A stretch of DNA of 64,000 nt from Batillaria attramentaria (Eukaryota > Mollusca > Gastropoda > Batillariidae), in assembly GCA_018292915.2 (NCBI GenBank), contig JACVVK020000442.1:176501-240500 (forward strand), written 5' to 3'. The translations under genes and the position numbers were made by a program. The first letter of the stretch is position 1; each line of letters begins with the position of its first letter. This document shows positions 43,621 to 53,290 of this stretch, piece by piece. Below the pieces are notes generated by a model. It had not been told where the DNA came from and ran no database searches. It saw only the letters and a program-made list of their open reading frames with translations.

Positions 43621-44023
43621 TAAAGGTTTTGCCTTCCTAGTTTTTCCCTTTGTTTGTTTTTGTTTTGTATGTCTGTATCTGGTGATCGTGTGATTTGGAA
43701 GGAACTGTGGTGTTGTGGGATTGAGTGATGTCTTTTTACACTTAGGCTTACATTACGGTAGGTGATGTAATTTAATTTATGTACTAGGGCAAGGGACGTG
43801 AACTTTTTTATGGTGCACCTCTGCACTTTATAAGTGGACTTTGGATTGTATTGAATTGGATGTTTGTCATCTGGTAGCCAAAAGTGAAACTTGTGGTGAG
43901 AAAGTGTGTAAAGCGCTTGCACATCAAACCATGCATGGCGGACAGCCCCGTGCTTTTCCACTGGGGAATGTTTTGCCTATACTTTTCAATGCTTGTAAGG
44001 TATGTAGGGAATAAATGAAGAGA

Positions 44024-44058
<35 letters not shown>

Positions 44059-44062
44059 GGTG
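44024..44062. repeat. (GT)n/(GC) alternating tract
   Basis: Alternating purine-pyrimidine run of GT followed by GCGCGC, a potential Z-DNA former, about 70 bp upstream of the AATAAA at 44132. Confidence 0.9.
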
Positions 44063-44504
44063 CGCGCGCGCACGCGCGTGTGTTGAGAGAGAATGTTTGT
44101 GATACCCTGCTGAAAAACAGACATTGTTGTAAATAAAGCAAGCTTTGTAATTGTCAGACTAGATGGTCTTCTGCTCTGCTTTTGTTAGTCCTGTAACTTT
44201 TTCCTGTTCTACGGGTAAACATAGTACGTTTAATAACATATCTGCGTTTCCAGTACAGCTGGACGAGTATCACAGAATTCATTGTTCTATGGGTAAACAT
44301 AGCGCCGTACCGATTTGGCAAACACGCTGAAAGGTCGAGAAATCCGCTCTATTCACTCTTCAGGCTGTCAGAATACTCTAGTGGCTCAAACTGAACACGG
44401 CGAAGACAAAAAGCCATCGAACAGCAACAACATAACTGCCGGAAAGCTCCGGATAAAACTAAAAGGGCCAAAGGTTCATATTTCCAAACCCTCAGATCAG
44501 TCGA

Positions 44505-44793
44505 CCTGGGCCCGTATGTAATAGTCGAGGTTAGGGCTTTTAGCCCTGGGTTAGAGTCTAACCTCGAACTAAATTAGCTCTAGGGTTAAATTTTCTGTTG
44601 TTTTTTTTTTTTTTAAATCAAGAAGTGGGCCCATTCCAGCAAGGTGCCTAAGCCGTTATAGGAGGATTTTTTCTTCCTTTCTTTGATTCCTTTTTTAAAA
44701 TTTAATTTTGCCTTGGGGTTTCTTTTGTCCTAGTCTGGGTTAGGCCCGTAGCCGTGGGATAAATTAACCTCGACTTTTACATACGGGCCCAGG
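44505..44793. mobile_element. 289-bp TIR element (MITE)
   Basis: The left end CCTGGGCCCGTATGTAATAG continues TCGAGGTTA. The right end is its reverse complement with about two differences. The interior is AT-rich with T-runs and no reading frame. No clear target duplication was identified. Confidence 0.8.
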
Positions 44794-44862
44794 CCTCCTA
44801 GTCAAGAAGCGCGTTTAGGTAGGATAAAAGCCGCACGTGCAAAATGGACTGAATTATGTTCA

Positions 44863-45612
44863 TCCCTGTACCGGGTCCACCCTTCTCCCCTAGCCCCTCC
44901 GACGACGCCCAAATCGGGCTAACCGGGGGTGGGTGGGTGTTTGGGGGTTTAACGTCCTTTTTCATAACATACGGGTGATATCAAAGACGGGGCACGATGA
45001 AAAAGCCAGCACAAATATTTTGTCTCCGGCCGGGATACGAACTCACGACCCGAGCACTAGAAGTCCAACGCTCTACCATTCGGCCACCCCGGCTCGCGCG
45101 GGCTAACCGAGACCGAGTCGGGCTAAGTGATACCTAAGAAGGAAAAAAACTCGGTGACATGGAAAGTGGACAGTTGCGAACAACTTTGAGGTCCCCATGT
45201 TATTTCACAGTGTGCACAGAAGTGGTGAAAACTGCCGCATTCACCAGCACAGTACATGTTCAGCCCGTTTCGAGATTATTGCCTGCATGAGTTGTCCCCC
45301 GTGCACACACAGACCCGCAGTTTTGTGTTCTGCCACGAAAAATGCGTGCTTGTTGCGGCAAGAGAGACAACTCATTCAGGCAATCTTTAAACAGGCTGAA
45401 AATGTACTGTGCTGGTGAATGCGACAGTTTTCACCGCTTCTGTGCACACTGTGAAATAACACGGGGACCTCAAAGTTGTTCGCAACTGTCCTTGTCATTG
45501 AGCATTTGTTTTTTCGTTCTTAGGTATCACTTAGCTCGGCTCGGTCTCGGTTAGCCCGATTTTGGCGTCGTCGCAGGAGCCACTGAAGAGAAACGCGGAC
45601 CCGGTACAGGGA
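44863..45612. mobile_element. foldback element with long inverted arms
   Basis: The left arm starts TCCCTGTACCGGGTCC and the right arm ends GGACCCGGTACAGGGA. The arms pair over most of the element once the SINE at 44934-45096 is removed, leaving a short loop around 45300-45360. It is flanked by a 13-bp direct repeat, TGAATTATGTTCA, at 44850-44862 and 45613-45625. No coding capacity. Confidence 0.87.
44934..45096 (-). mobile_element. tRNA-derived SINE family C nested in foldback element
   Basis: Minus-oriented. Head at the right with GGGTCGTGAGTTCG; tail TTTAACGTCC..GTGGGTGTTTGG at the left. An 11-bp target duplication CGGGCTAACCG flanks it on both sides (near 44915 and 45099). Confidence 0.9.
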
Positions 45613-46031
45613 TGAATTATGTTCAGCTGGTTAGGGTACCTGCCCCCCCCCCCCCAACCTGTCCATTAGTGCTGTCTCCAGTTACTCTTGTGGCAGGGAA
45701 GTGAAACCCCAACTAACCAACCAACCGTCTTCGGTGAGCTGCGCATCCTAAGGTAAGTCTCAATACATTTGTCAGGCATACAACAACGCCGTGCAGAACC
45801 TTTTATCGAATGTGCTTAATCCTTGCATCAGAATCAGACACTTGGGACACGATATCGCATCCGAAGTCATTGTGGTGACTCGGGTTGGCGTAGATGTTAT
45901 TCTACGTACGTAGATGTGTACCTCGTGCTGAGCAAACGACGTTGTTTGGTTGCGGACTAAAGACCAACTAGACAGCGCCGATCGGTGGTCATTTTTAGCG
46001 ACTTGGTCGTATCGACGTGTAGTACAGAAAG

Positions 46032-46765
46032 GAAAGCGTTAGGCCAGATCAAATCATATTTCATTTGGCAAACAGCCTATGAGCTTTGAAAGCGACAGTC
46101 CCCCGCCCCTCCCTCACAGAATACACCACGAACATGCAGACTCTAAGTAATTAACCATTCATTTCTATTACATGTACAACCATCACACTATTGTTACTTC
46201 GGGTTACAACCCTGTTGTTCGATTTTGCCCTTGAGTGTTAACTGAAAGCGTTAGGCCAAAGAAAATCATATTTCTCTACTACTGGAGGCCGGAGGTGGTC
46301 GTAACAGCCGAGAGGAAACATTTATTCATTTGGCAAACAGCCTATGAGCTTTGAAAGCGACAGTCCCCCGCCCCTCCCTCACAGAATACACCACGAACAT
46401 ACAGGCTCTAAGTAATTAACCATTCATTTCTATTCCATGTACAACCATCACACTATTGCTACGCCGGGTTACAACCCTGTTGTTCGATTTTGCCCTTAAG
46501 TGTTAACTGAAAGCGTTAGGCCAAAGAAAATCATATTTCTCTACTACTGGAGGCCGGAGGTGGTCATAACAGCCGAGAGGAAACATTTATTCATTTGGCA
46601 AACAGCCTGAGAGCTTTGAAAGCGGCAGTCCCCCTCCCCCACACAGAATACATCGCGAAAATAGAGACTTTAAATAACTAACCAAGCATTTCTATTACAT
46701 GTATAACCAACACACTATTGCTACGCCGGGTTACAACCCTGTTGTTCGATTTTGCCCTTAAAATC
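46032..46765. repeat. tandem repeat, about 265-bp unit, three copies
   Basis: Units start GAAAGCGTTAGGCC at 46032, 46244 and 46509. The first unit lacks a 53-bp block (CTACTACTGGAGGCCGGAGG region) present in the others. The copies are highly similar, so the array is recent. No frame is shared. Confidence 0.92.
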
Positions 46766-47143
46766 CGGGAACAAACAGTTAACACTTGTCAGCGCTGTCA
46801 ATACGGAATATAGCTACACCGACAAGAAAGCGTTTGTCACAGTAGGGTGTCCTATTACACGCGTCCTAGTGTTTTCAGCTGACAGTGGCCGTTCACGTGA
46901 GAGATCGAGCTGAAGGACACAGTGTCTGAAAACGTTTGTTTTGAATGTAAAACTGTGATTTATAAATGATTCTGTGATTGTTTTGCGTTTGTTGTTTTGT
47001 CACAGCATTATAGTTTTGTTGGTCAAACAAACGTGTCGTATGAACATTCAAACTGGCGAGAGACAGACTTTGTTCTTTGTGAAGCAGTATTTTGTTCACT
47101 CAGGCCGTGTACCGCCGCTGCTTTTTCCTGTACAAACAAAACA

Positions 47144-47358
47144 TTGAAATAGGAACTGTGAATGAGAAAGTATCAATGTTTTGTTTCCAACCAATCCGTT
47201 GGCAATCACTGGCTGTATGTAGCACGTGCCGGACTCGCCATCAAAGGCGCACGTGTTACAGTGCGAGTACCTGCGCATAATGAGAAGAAATACAAGTATT
47301 GCCGGTAGCTTCTCCATTGTAGTGGTTGAAATAGGAACTGTGAATGAGAAAGTATCAA
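47144..47358. repeat. inverted partial copy of lectin exon 1 bracketed by a 33-bp direct repeat
   Basis: 47144-47176 and 47326-47358 are identical 33-mers (TTGAAATAGGAACTGTGAAT...). Between them, 47184-47272 is the reverse complement of part of exon 1 (about 47537-47629). 47273-47329 is the reverse complement of 47355-47411, covering the start codon. The intervening 125 bp of exon 1 is missing from the inverted copy. Confidence 0.92.
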
Positions 47359-47366
47359 CCACTACA

Positions 47367-47652
47367 ATGGAGAAGCTACCGGCAATACTTGTATTTCTTC
47401 TCATTATGCGCTGTGATATGGCCGAGGCTTCTGGAGTGAAAGCATCTCGATTTCGACGTGCAGCAACCCTTCAGAGCGTCATCTCCTACGCGGTTGTGAT
47501 GTCAGAGCGGTCGTCCATCGGGTGTGTGAGCTCCTGCAGCAGGTACTCGCACTGTAACACGTGCGCCTTTGATGGCGAGTCCGGCACGTGCTACATACAG
47601 CCAGTGATTGCCAACGGATTGGTTGGAAAGTTCGCTGTCTACGTGGACAAGA
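47367..47652 (+). CDS. lectin exon 1: signal peptide and PAN-like segment
   Basis: Starts MEKLPAILVFLLIMRCDMAE and ends YVDK plus one base at A|GTAAGT. The upstream frame is open back to 47226, but that is the inverted copy; the ATG at 47367 directly precedes a proper signal peptide and is chosen. Confidence 0.85.
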
Positions 47653-50600
47653 GTAAGTATCCACTCTCTCTCTCTCTGTGTCAGGGAGCCGGGATAGCCG
47701 AATTGACAGAGCTTTGGCCTTTCAGTGCTCGGGTCGTGAGTTCGAATTCCGGCTGAGACCAAACATTTGTACTGGCCTTTTTGATTTTAACATTTTTTAT
47801 TTATTCGAAAATCGCCGTCAAACATTAAACACTATTGTTACCGAGCACAACACGTAAAAACGTATATGCGTGGCTGGCCTTTTTCTCCTTGCCCAGTCTT
47901 TGATATCACCCGTATGTGATGAAACCCCCACCCCCACCCCCACTCTCTGTCTGTCTCTGAAGCAATTACCCGTTGTCGGATAGAGAAAAGTCGAAACATT
48001 TTTTTAACTTTTCACATGTTTTATTAAAGCTCCTGTTTGCCTGGAAGATGACGCTCCTCCACTCCCCCTGACACTCAATAACCCTACAGTGACGTGGCGA
48101 AGGACTCTGACGTCACTGGAGGGTGATGTCACGTGTGATGTTGATTACCTGTACGACAGCGACACCAACCCCGTCATGCGATGCCTCGCCAGTGGTCAAT
48201 GGGAAACGGAAAACGCTGACGGAAATTGCGTACAGAGGACTTGGAGGCAACCCACGGTTTGTGTGCTTTCTGCTTTGAGAGTCCTTGTTTTTTTTTTTTC
48301 TCCCGAGCACATTTATGAGCCTTTTCTAATAATATATCTAAATTTTCAAACCGTACGTTGGCTACTCCCGACACCCCCCCCCCCCCCGAAAAAACAAAAA
48401 CAAAACAAAAACCCACCAAAAAAAAAAAAAAAAAAAACGAAAACAAAAAACAAACACCCCCCCCCCCCAAAAAAAAAAAAAAACAAAACAAAAAAAAACC
48501 CAACGACACCAAACAAACACCGCCCCCCCCCCCCCCCAAACAACCCAAAAAACAAAAAGTTCAACAATACGACTTGGTAGAAATTGAGTTAAATATACTG
48601 ATTTCCTTTTCAGATGATACAAAATGGTGTCCGCTACCCGGTTCCTCGAACTCCAAGGCCCGGATGGAAGGTATGCATCACAGGTGTCCCTACACAGGAT
48701 ACCAGGTAAGTGTTTTTTTGTTTTGTTTTTTGTTGTTGTTTTTTTGGGTTTTTTTGCTGCCACAACTCTTTGCCGGCTCCAGTGGTGTTCCTCCCTGGTA
48801 ATGGGTGGAATCCACGGAGGGCTCGGAAGTTGGGGCAATTTTAATAATGCATGATGATGGAGATGAGGGTGATGGTACGATGATGCTATGGAGGTCCGTG
48901 TGGTTTGGGACTGCGGGACAGGGCCGCATTCCACGCTTCCTGTCATAAATATCCCGGCATTAACCAGGCCCGGGAACTACGGCAGCTGCGGTGCCGGCCG
49001 TTCAATCATGCACATCGTAAGACGTGTCATACCAAGGGAAGCACCCCCCCCCCCCCCCAAGTCGCAGTCGCACCCGTGAAGTGGGTGAAGCTCGGCTGTG
49101 TGGCAACAGCCTCCCCATTGGGCCCAAAGCACACCCGCTCTGGGTAGGAGCCGACCTAGGTAGGAAAAATCCCGCCTGCCTCGGCTGGGACTCGAACCCG
49201 GGTCTCCCGGTCCATAGTCCGAAGTGCTAACCACTACACTATGGGGGCCGGTCCAGGTAAGTGGTTTTAGAGTAGGATTTTAAAAGACAAAAGGGTCGGA
49301 AGGTCGCATCGAGCGGATTCTCATCGTTCCGGTTTGTGAAAGTGTGTTGTATTGTTTGTCCGCCGAGTCGACAAAGACCACTTCAGCCATTGGGGGACTG
49401 GGCTGGGCGGGGTCTGTCCATGAGAGCTCAAGGCCTTTTCACACGGAGAGTGCCTGCAGCGAACCCGCAAGCTCGCTGAATAGATTTTCTGTTCACACGA
49501 TACCAGCATGCACTGGGCGGACGGCGCTGCCGGCCTGGCGTTGGACAATGCACATAGCGTGCGGGCGGCGATTGTCGCGCGCGGCCAGGAAAAAATGGGA
49601 CCGTGCTCTATTCACAGGCGTCGCGGCGGTGCCTCCGGGGAGTGCCCGCTACAAGCGGATTTAATTGGCCCTGAGGGCATTTTGCCGCTGGTAGGCCTGC
49701 AGGATCACAACGTGTGACAACCCTATTAGATGGCGGGCAAGGCTGATCCGTGCACGGAAAGCACGTTGGCAATTAGGACACGGGATGAGAGGGACGTCAT
49801 CCTCTGGCTTTGCTCTTTTGTTTTGCTGCTGCTGTCCTATTGGCCTCGCACAGCTTGGCACCTTCGTAGACGGAGGAGCGCAACCCGGACCGGTCCATGG
49901 CAGTCTCTTCCCACGAGCCAGGACTGATTTCAAACGCTTTCAGGGATGCCTTTAGGGTGTCTTTGAAGCATTTCTTTTGACCTCAGTGGGACCGCTTTCT
50001 AGGCTAGATTTCGCAGTTCGAATCCTTGCTGGGACCACATATTAGTGCTGGCCTTTTTCTCGTTGCCCCTCCTATGATATCACCCATACGTGGTGGAAAA
50101 GGACGTGAAACTCCCACTCACTCACTCAATCACGCAGCAGAAGAGCCTTTTAGGCAGCCGGTGGTCTGGCATGCGAGCTACGTGTCCTGCCCAGCAGCAG
50201 GATGGTTCGCGCAGCTAACAGTGGTGCAAAACACCTTACAAGCGATTTTATGTTTCTCTTTAGGTTCGTCATCAACTTCCTAGACAGCTTTTCTGGGTAT
50301 ATCTTCCACTTTGACAACCGTCTGAACTACGCGACTATCTACCAGACTACGGTTCTCGACTCCAACGTAAACGGTGTCTGGGGGCAGAACCGCCAGTTTG
50401 TGACACCTCGACCCTTCCCTTTCATCAAGGGCCAGCAGTTTCACGTCAACTTCACTGCTGTTGACATGTACACGCTTGAGGTACGCATTCAACGACGACC
50501 AGTATTTTGCTGCATGTCAGCAGCCGATATACGCTGTTTCCTTATTATTGTATTTTTTTTTTTCAGTCTTAGCAAAAAGCAATGTAGAAGATAAACTAGC

Positions 50601-51136
50601 AGTAGGGGACATCACTCGTGTGGCGTTGTTACTGCCCCTGATCTATGTCTGTCCGAGGTGGACAACCAGAGTGGTATTTTTTATTTCAAGAGTAAAACTT
50701 ACCTGCTGGATAGAAATTGGGGAAAAATAAAAGGTTTCGTGTCGAATAATACTTTTGTTTTGCATCAGTGTAATACCAGTGTTTGTTTGGTCCAAAACTT
50801 GTACGCAAGCAAAATAGGTATCGTCATTTCTGTTTTCACCATTTTACTACATTCTGCTGTGTTCAACAGGCCCAAAAAAGGTTCAAACTAGCGTCTGGCA
50901 AAGATGCTGGAGATGTTAAAGAATTTTTAATTTGCGTGGAATTTTGAGCATAAATATGTCTTTCAATGCCCGGTTACCGGCCTGCATACCCGCATCTTTA
51001 ACTTTTTCTGCAGGTGGACGTGAACGGGGAGAGGTACGCGACCTACACGGGTACTCCGGCTGCTCTAGACACGGTGGCTGGCGTGGAGACTGTCATGGAC
51101 GTCCGAATCAAGGAACTCCATCTCTGGTGTGAATGA
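47367..51136 (+). CDS. Secreted galectin-domain lectin with PAN-like and Sushi-like modules (5 exons, 314 aa)
   Basis: Exons 47367-47652, 48030-48256, 48614-48705, 50264-50480 and 51014-51136 are all in phase (945 nt with TGA). Residues 1-22 are a hydrophobic signal peptide (LPAILVFLLIMR). Residues about 40-95 carry a PAN/apple-like cysteine pattern (GCVSSCSRYSHCNTCAF...TCYI). Residues about 97-165 resemble a Sushi/CCP module (EGDVTCDVDYLYD...MRCLASGQWE...C). Residues about 175-314 form a galectin domain: PGWKVCITG, HFDNR at 217-221, WGQNRQ at 241-246, PFPFIKGQQFHV and IKELHLWCE. Canonical galectins have HxNPR and WGxExR; here N-P is D-N and the Glu is Asn, so galactoside affinity may differ. 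Galectins normally lack signal peptides, so this is a secreted variant. Likely role: extracellular glycan binding, possibly immune. Confidence 0.88.
47689..47945 (+). mobile_element. family C SINE with internal insertion
   Basis: The head at 47689-47760 (GTCGTGAGTTCGAATTCCGG) and the tail (CTTTGATATCACCCGTATGT) are separated by about 100 bp of AT-rich sequence. CTGGCCTTTTT occurs at both edges of the insertion. It lies in lectin intron 1, starting about 36 bp after the exon 1 donor. Confidence 0.7.
48030..48256 (+). CDS. lectin exon 2: Sushi-like module
   Basis: Encodes PVCLEDDAPPLPLTLNNP, then LEGDVTCDVDYLYDSDTNPV, MRCLASGQWETENADGNC. The C...C...C..G.W....C pattern is that of complement control modules, although the segment is short and diverged. 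Acceptor ATTAAAG is weaker than usual. Confidence 0.8.
48373..48540. repeat. C-run / A-rich composite tract
   Basis: Several C-runs of 13-15 alternate with A-rich CAAA sequence in lectin intron 2, the same composite as at 3425-3795. Confidence 0.93.
48614..48705 (+). CDS. lectin exon 3: start of galectin domain
   Basis: Encodes MIQNGVRYPVPRTPRPGWKV then CITGVPTQDT and two bases of Arg. PGWKVxIxG is the galectin N-terminal strand. Its donor AG|GTAAGTG lies inside an 11-bp target duplication of a SINE, so an identical donor exists at 49257. Confidence 0.88.
48713..49252 (-). mobile_element. tRNA-derived SINE family A, copy 3, at a splice donor
   Basis: Minus-oriented: T-rich tail at 48713-48755 and tRNA-like head ending at 49252 (ACCGGCCCCCATAGTGTAGT read on minus). 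The target duplication CCAGGTAAGTG at 48702-48712 and 49253-49263 contains the exon 3 donor. Confidence 0.93.
49661..49985 (-). pseudogene. non-LTR retrotransposon ORF2 C-terminal fragment
   Basis: On minus, 49985 onward reads KCFKDTLKASLKAFEISPGS, then WEETAMDRSGLRSSVYEGAK. After a frame break it continues IPCPNCQRAFRARISLARHL. The FKDTLKxSLK...W...A.DR..WR..V..GA...E..R and CPxCxRxFRARIxLxxHL patterns are the C-terminal region and zinc knuckle of a common non-LTR ORF2. The frameshift and lack of RT make it a fossil. Confidence 0.78.
49990..50125 (+). mobile_element. family C SINE, 5'-damaged copy
   Basis: GCAGTTCGAATCCTTGCTGG, CTTTTTCTCGTTGCCCC, GATATCACCCATACGTGG and GGACGTGAAACTCCC match family C from the B-box onward. 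Confidence 0.7.
50264..50480 (+). CDS. lectin exon 4: galectin carbohydrate-binding core
   Basis: Encodes FVINFLDSFSGYIFHFDNRL, then VLDSNVNGVWGQNRQF and PRPFPFIKGQQFHVNFTAVD. This holds the residues aligned with the galectin sugar-binding set. Confidence 0.92.
51014..51136 (+). CDS. lectin exon 5: galectin C-terminus
   Basis: Encodes VDVNGERYATYTGTPAALDT then METxxDVRIKELHLWCE-like end (VETVMDVRIKELHLWCE) and TGA. VxVNGxRxxxYxH...Ixxlxvxg is the end of galectin folds; the usual His after the Tyr is absent. Confidence 0.9.
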   Translation: MDVNGERYATYTGTPAALDTVAGVETVMDVRIKELHLWCE

Positions 51137-51279
51137 AGGGCGTGTACAGGCCACGCAGGGATGACATGGTCGGAAGACCGCACGACCTTGGAGACTAGAA
51201 AATGAACTTTGTTTGGTATTGTAGAAAAATAATACTGTGTGTGATTGAAGGATTTTTAGTGAATGACTCAGACAAATGG

Positions 51280-51400
51280 CTAACCAACCAACCAGCCTTC
51301 CAACCAACCAGCCCTCCAACCATCCACCAACCGACCGTACAACAAGCAATCAGGCAAGCAGCCAACCAAACCAACCAACCACAAGCAAGCGAGGAAGCAG
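51280..51400. repeat. CCAACCAACCAGCC minisatellite
   Basis: Degenerate CCAA-based units immediately after the lectin stop, probably in its 3' UTR. Confidence 0.75.
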
Positions 51401-51409
51401 TTAAAGGGG

Positions 51410-52160
51410 ACTAAGTCCGTCTTTGCTAAGCTAGTTAATGTTTGGAACAGTTTTCCTCGTGGATGTGCCCGCACACTCGAAACGAGATACTCTGTTTGGA
51501 TCATAAGTACAGTCATTAAAATGTCGTTTACACTTTGTGCGCGCGGTCGAACACTCAAATTCAACCACTGTTGTTACACTGCTGGAGCACCGAGTGTGGT
51601 CGCCGCGTCATCGATTACGCTTCTATATGTCCATGTGTCTAATTGTGTGATGATAGATACCGACCACCAAAACAGCTTAGAACGATCTGTGATGGTAACG
51701 CTCATTCATTCGAAGTCACAACCCTGTCCCTTTCGTGGAGTAATTTGTCCATTTTGGGGCCAGCTATCGCTATTTATCGTGTAGCTCCTATCCAATCTAA
51801 ATCTCTTTGAAGGCCGGAGCTTCCTCTCTTAGACATGCAACACATAATATCCACACAACACCCTGACATCCACAACTGACGCCCCCTCGTCAGTCTTCCA
51901 AATCAACAGCTGCTTTTGCCGAGGACACTTTATTCCGGCCATTAAGTGCCGAGGAAGACGTGAAAATTAAAAAGGGAAAAAAAATTCCCTCTGCTGAATG
52001 TACATCAGTTATGGAGGCAAACACAACGCCACACCCAGCCCTGACCACGCGGCAGGGGTGGGCAACTACAGTGTATCACTATTTTTGCTCTCACCGGCAC
52101 TGATATTCTCCGCCATGTTGTGACGTAGTATCGCCACTGTGGGTGTGTGCATTATAAAAC
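51410..52160. other. intergenic DNA, no gene seen
   Basis: No recognisable coding pattern or element. Confidence 0.55.
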
Positions 52161-52162
52161 TC

Positions 52163-52795
52163 TTGATGTCTCTGGCATTTCTAGATTCTGAGAAAATGCC
52201 AATGTAAAATTTCCAAACAGACAGCTTTAGTGACCTTGACTTTGGGTCAAGGTCAATCTTTATGGTATGTTTTGAAAGGTCTTACGGCTGCCTATCAGCG
52301 TGCCAAGTTTGGTGCCTCTGCTGTTCATTGTTTCTGACAAAATGCCAACGTTAAGGTTTTGGAAGGTTTTCCGCAAAACAGTTTGCATGGCCTTGACCTT
52401 GACTCAAAGTCACTAAATACAGGTATATCAGTGCAGGTGTTGTCAATGTCTATCATCATGCAAAGTTTGATGTCTCTGGCTTTTCTAGATTCTGAGAAAA
52501 TGCCAATGTGAAATTTCCAATCAATCAGCTTTAGTGACCTTGACCTTGGGTCAAGGTCAATCATTATGGTATGTTTTGAAAAGTCTTATGGCTGTCTATT
52601 AGCGTGCCAATTTTGGTGTCTCTGCTGTTTGTAGATTCTGAGAAAAGGCCAATGTTAAGGTTTACTGCGGACACACAGACAGACAGACACACAGACAGAC
52701 AGACAGACACACACACACACACGCAGAGACAGACGACGGAGGGTTATTACATAGACTCACTTTGTTACACAAGTGAGCCAAAAATGGGCTAGAGT
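52163..52795. mobile_element. pearl-like element with tandem core and (ACAG)n
   Basis: The core TCTAGATTCTGAGAAAATGC to GCGTGCCAA at about 52181-52300 repeats at about 52486-52610, separated by a related CCTTGACCTTGACTC stretch. The core is followed by ACTGCGGACACACAGAC, an ACAG tract, and ACGACGGAGGGTTATTACAT ending at an ACAAGTGAGCC word. Tandem core plus ACRG microsatellite plus fixed tail is the layout of pearl elements in bivalves; this resemblance is from memory. Confidence 0.65.
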
Positions 52796-52915
52796 GACAA
52801 GGAAGGCATTTTACCATTGCAACACAAAAAGATGTTACTGCAGAACATGTTAGAAAAACAAACAAACTGCACCAAGTCCGTATAAAAACTGTAATGTTGT
52901 CTTACTCTATGGCCA

Positions 52916-53290
52916 ATGATAATTACCAGCACGCCGGAGGGAGGTTGGAGCGTGCGCTCTCCGCAAGTAGGGCAGCACACGCGCGCACACCAGGATGCAC
53001 CAGGGTGTGCCATCCTATGGTCTCTCCCAGCACAACACCTCACTGCACGAGGGAGGCCGCCACTGGCCAGATCTCCCTGCCGCCCCCGGTCAGCCCCCTC
53101 TCCCTTCCTTTCCCGCTCCTCTGCCTTGCCCAGCATCCACACTCTGGGTCGATCCTGGTGGCCCGCCTTCCTCAGTGCCCCGTAACCAGTGGAACCATGC
53201 CCCACCAGTGGAAGGAATCAGTACTGCAGTTGTGCCGCACTGACTTGACGGCAACAGAGTCCCTCAACCCCCAGAAAGCGGACTTTTGGG
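52916..53290 (+). repeat. GC-rich dispersed repeat, copy 1
   Basis: Homologous in inverted orientation to 56570-56895 (shared CACCAGGGTGTGCCATCC-type and CTGGCCAG words). The open frames in it are not conserved between copies. Confidence 0.6.

Larger units (their letters stand above)
40216..44155 (+). other. TDRD3: possible TDRD3 3' UTR / downstream region
   Basis: No coding content. AATAAA occurs at 40628-40633 inside an AAT-repeat stretch, and at 44132-44137 (GTAAATAAAGCAAGC), the more typical poly(A) signal context. If the latter is used the 3' UTR is about 3.9 kb. The extent is unproven. Confidence 0.4.

Noticed and set aside
47226..47366. Upstream in-frame extension of the lectin start
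   Set aside because: The extra residues come from the inverted exon copy. The ATG at 47367 gives a clean signal peptide.
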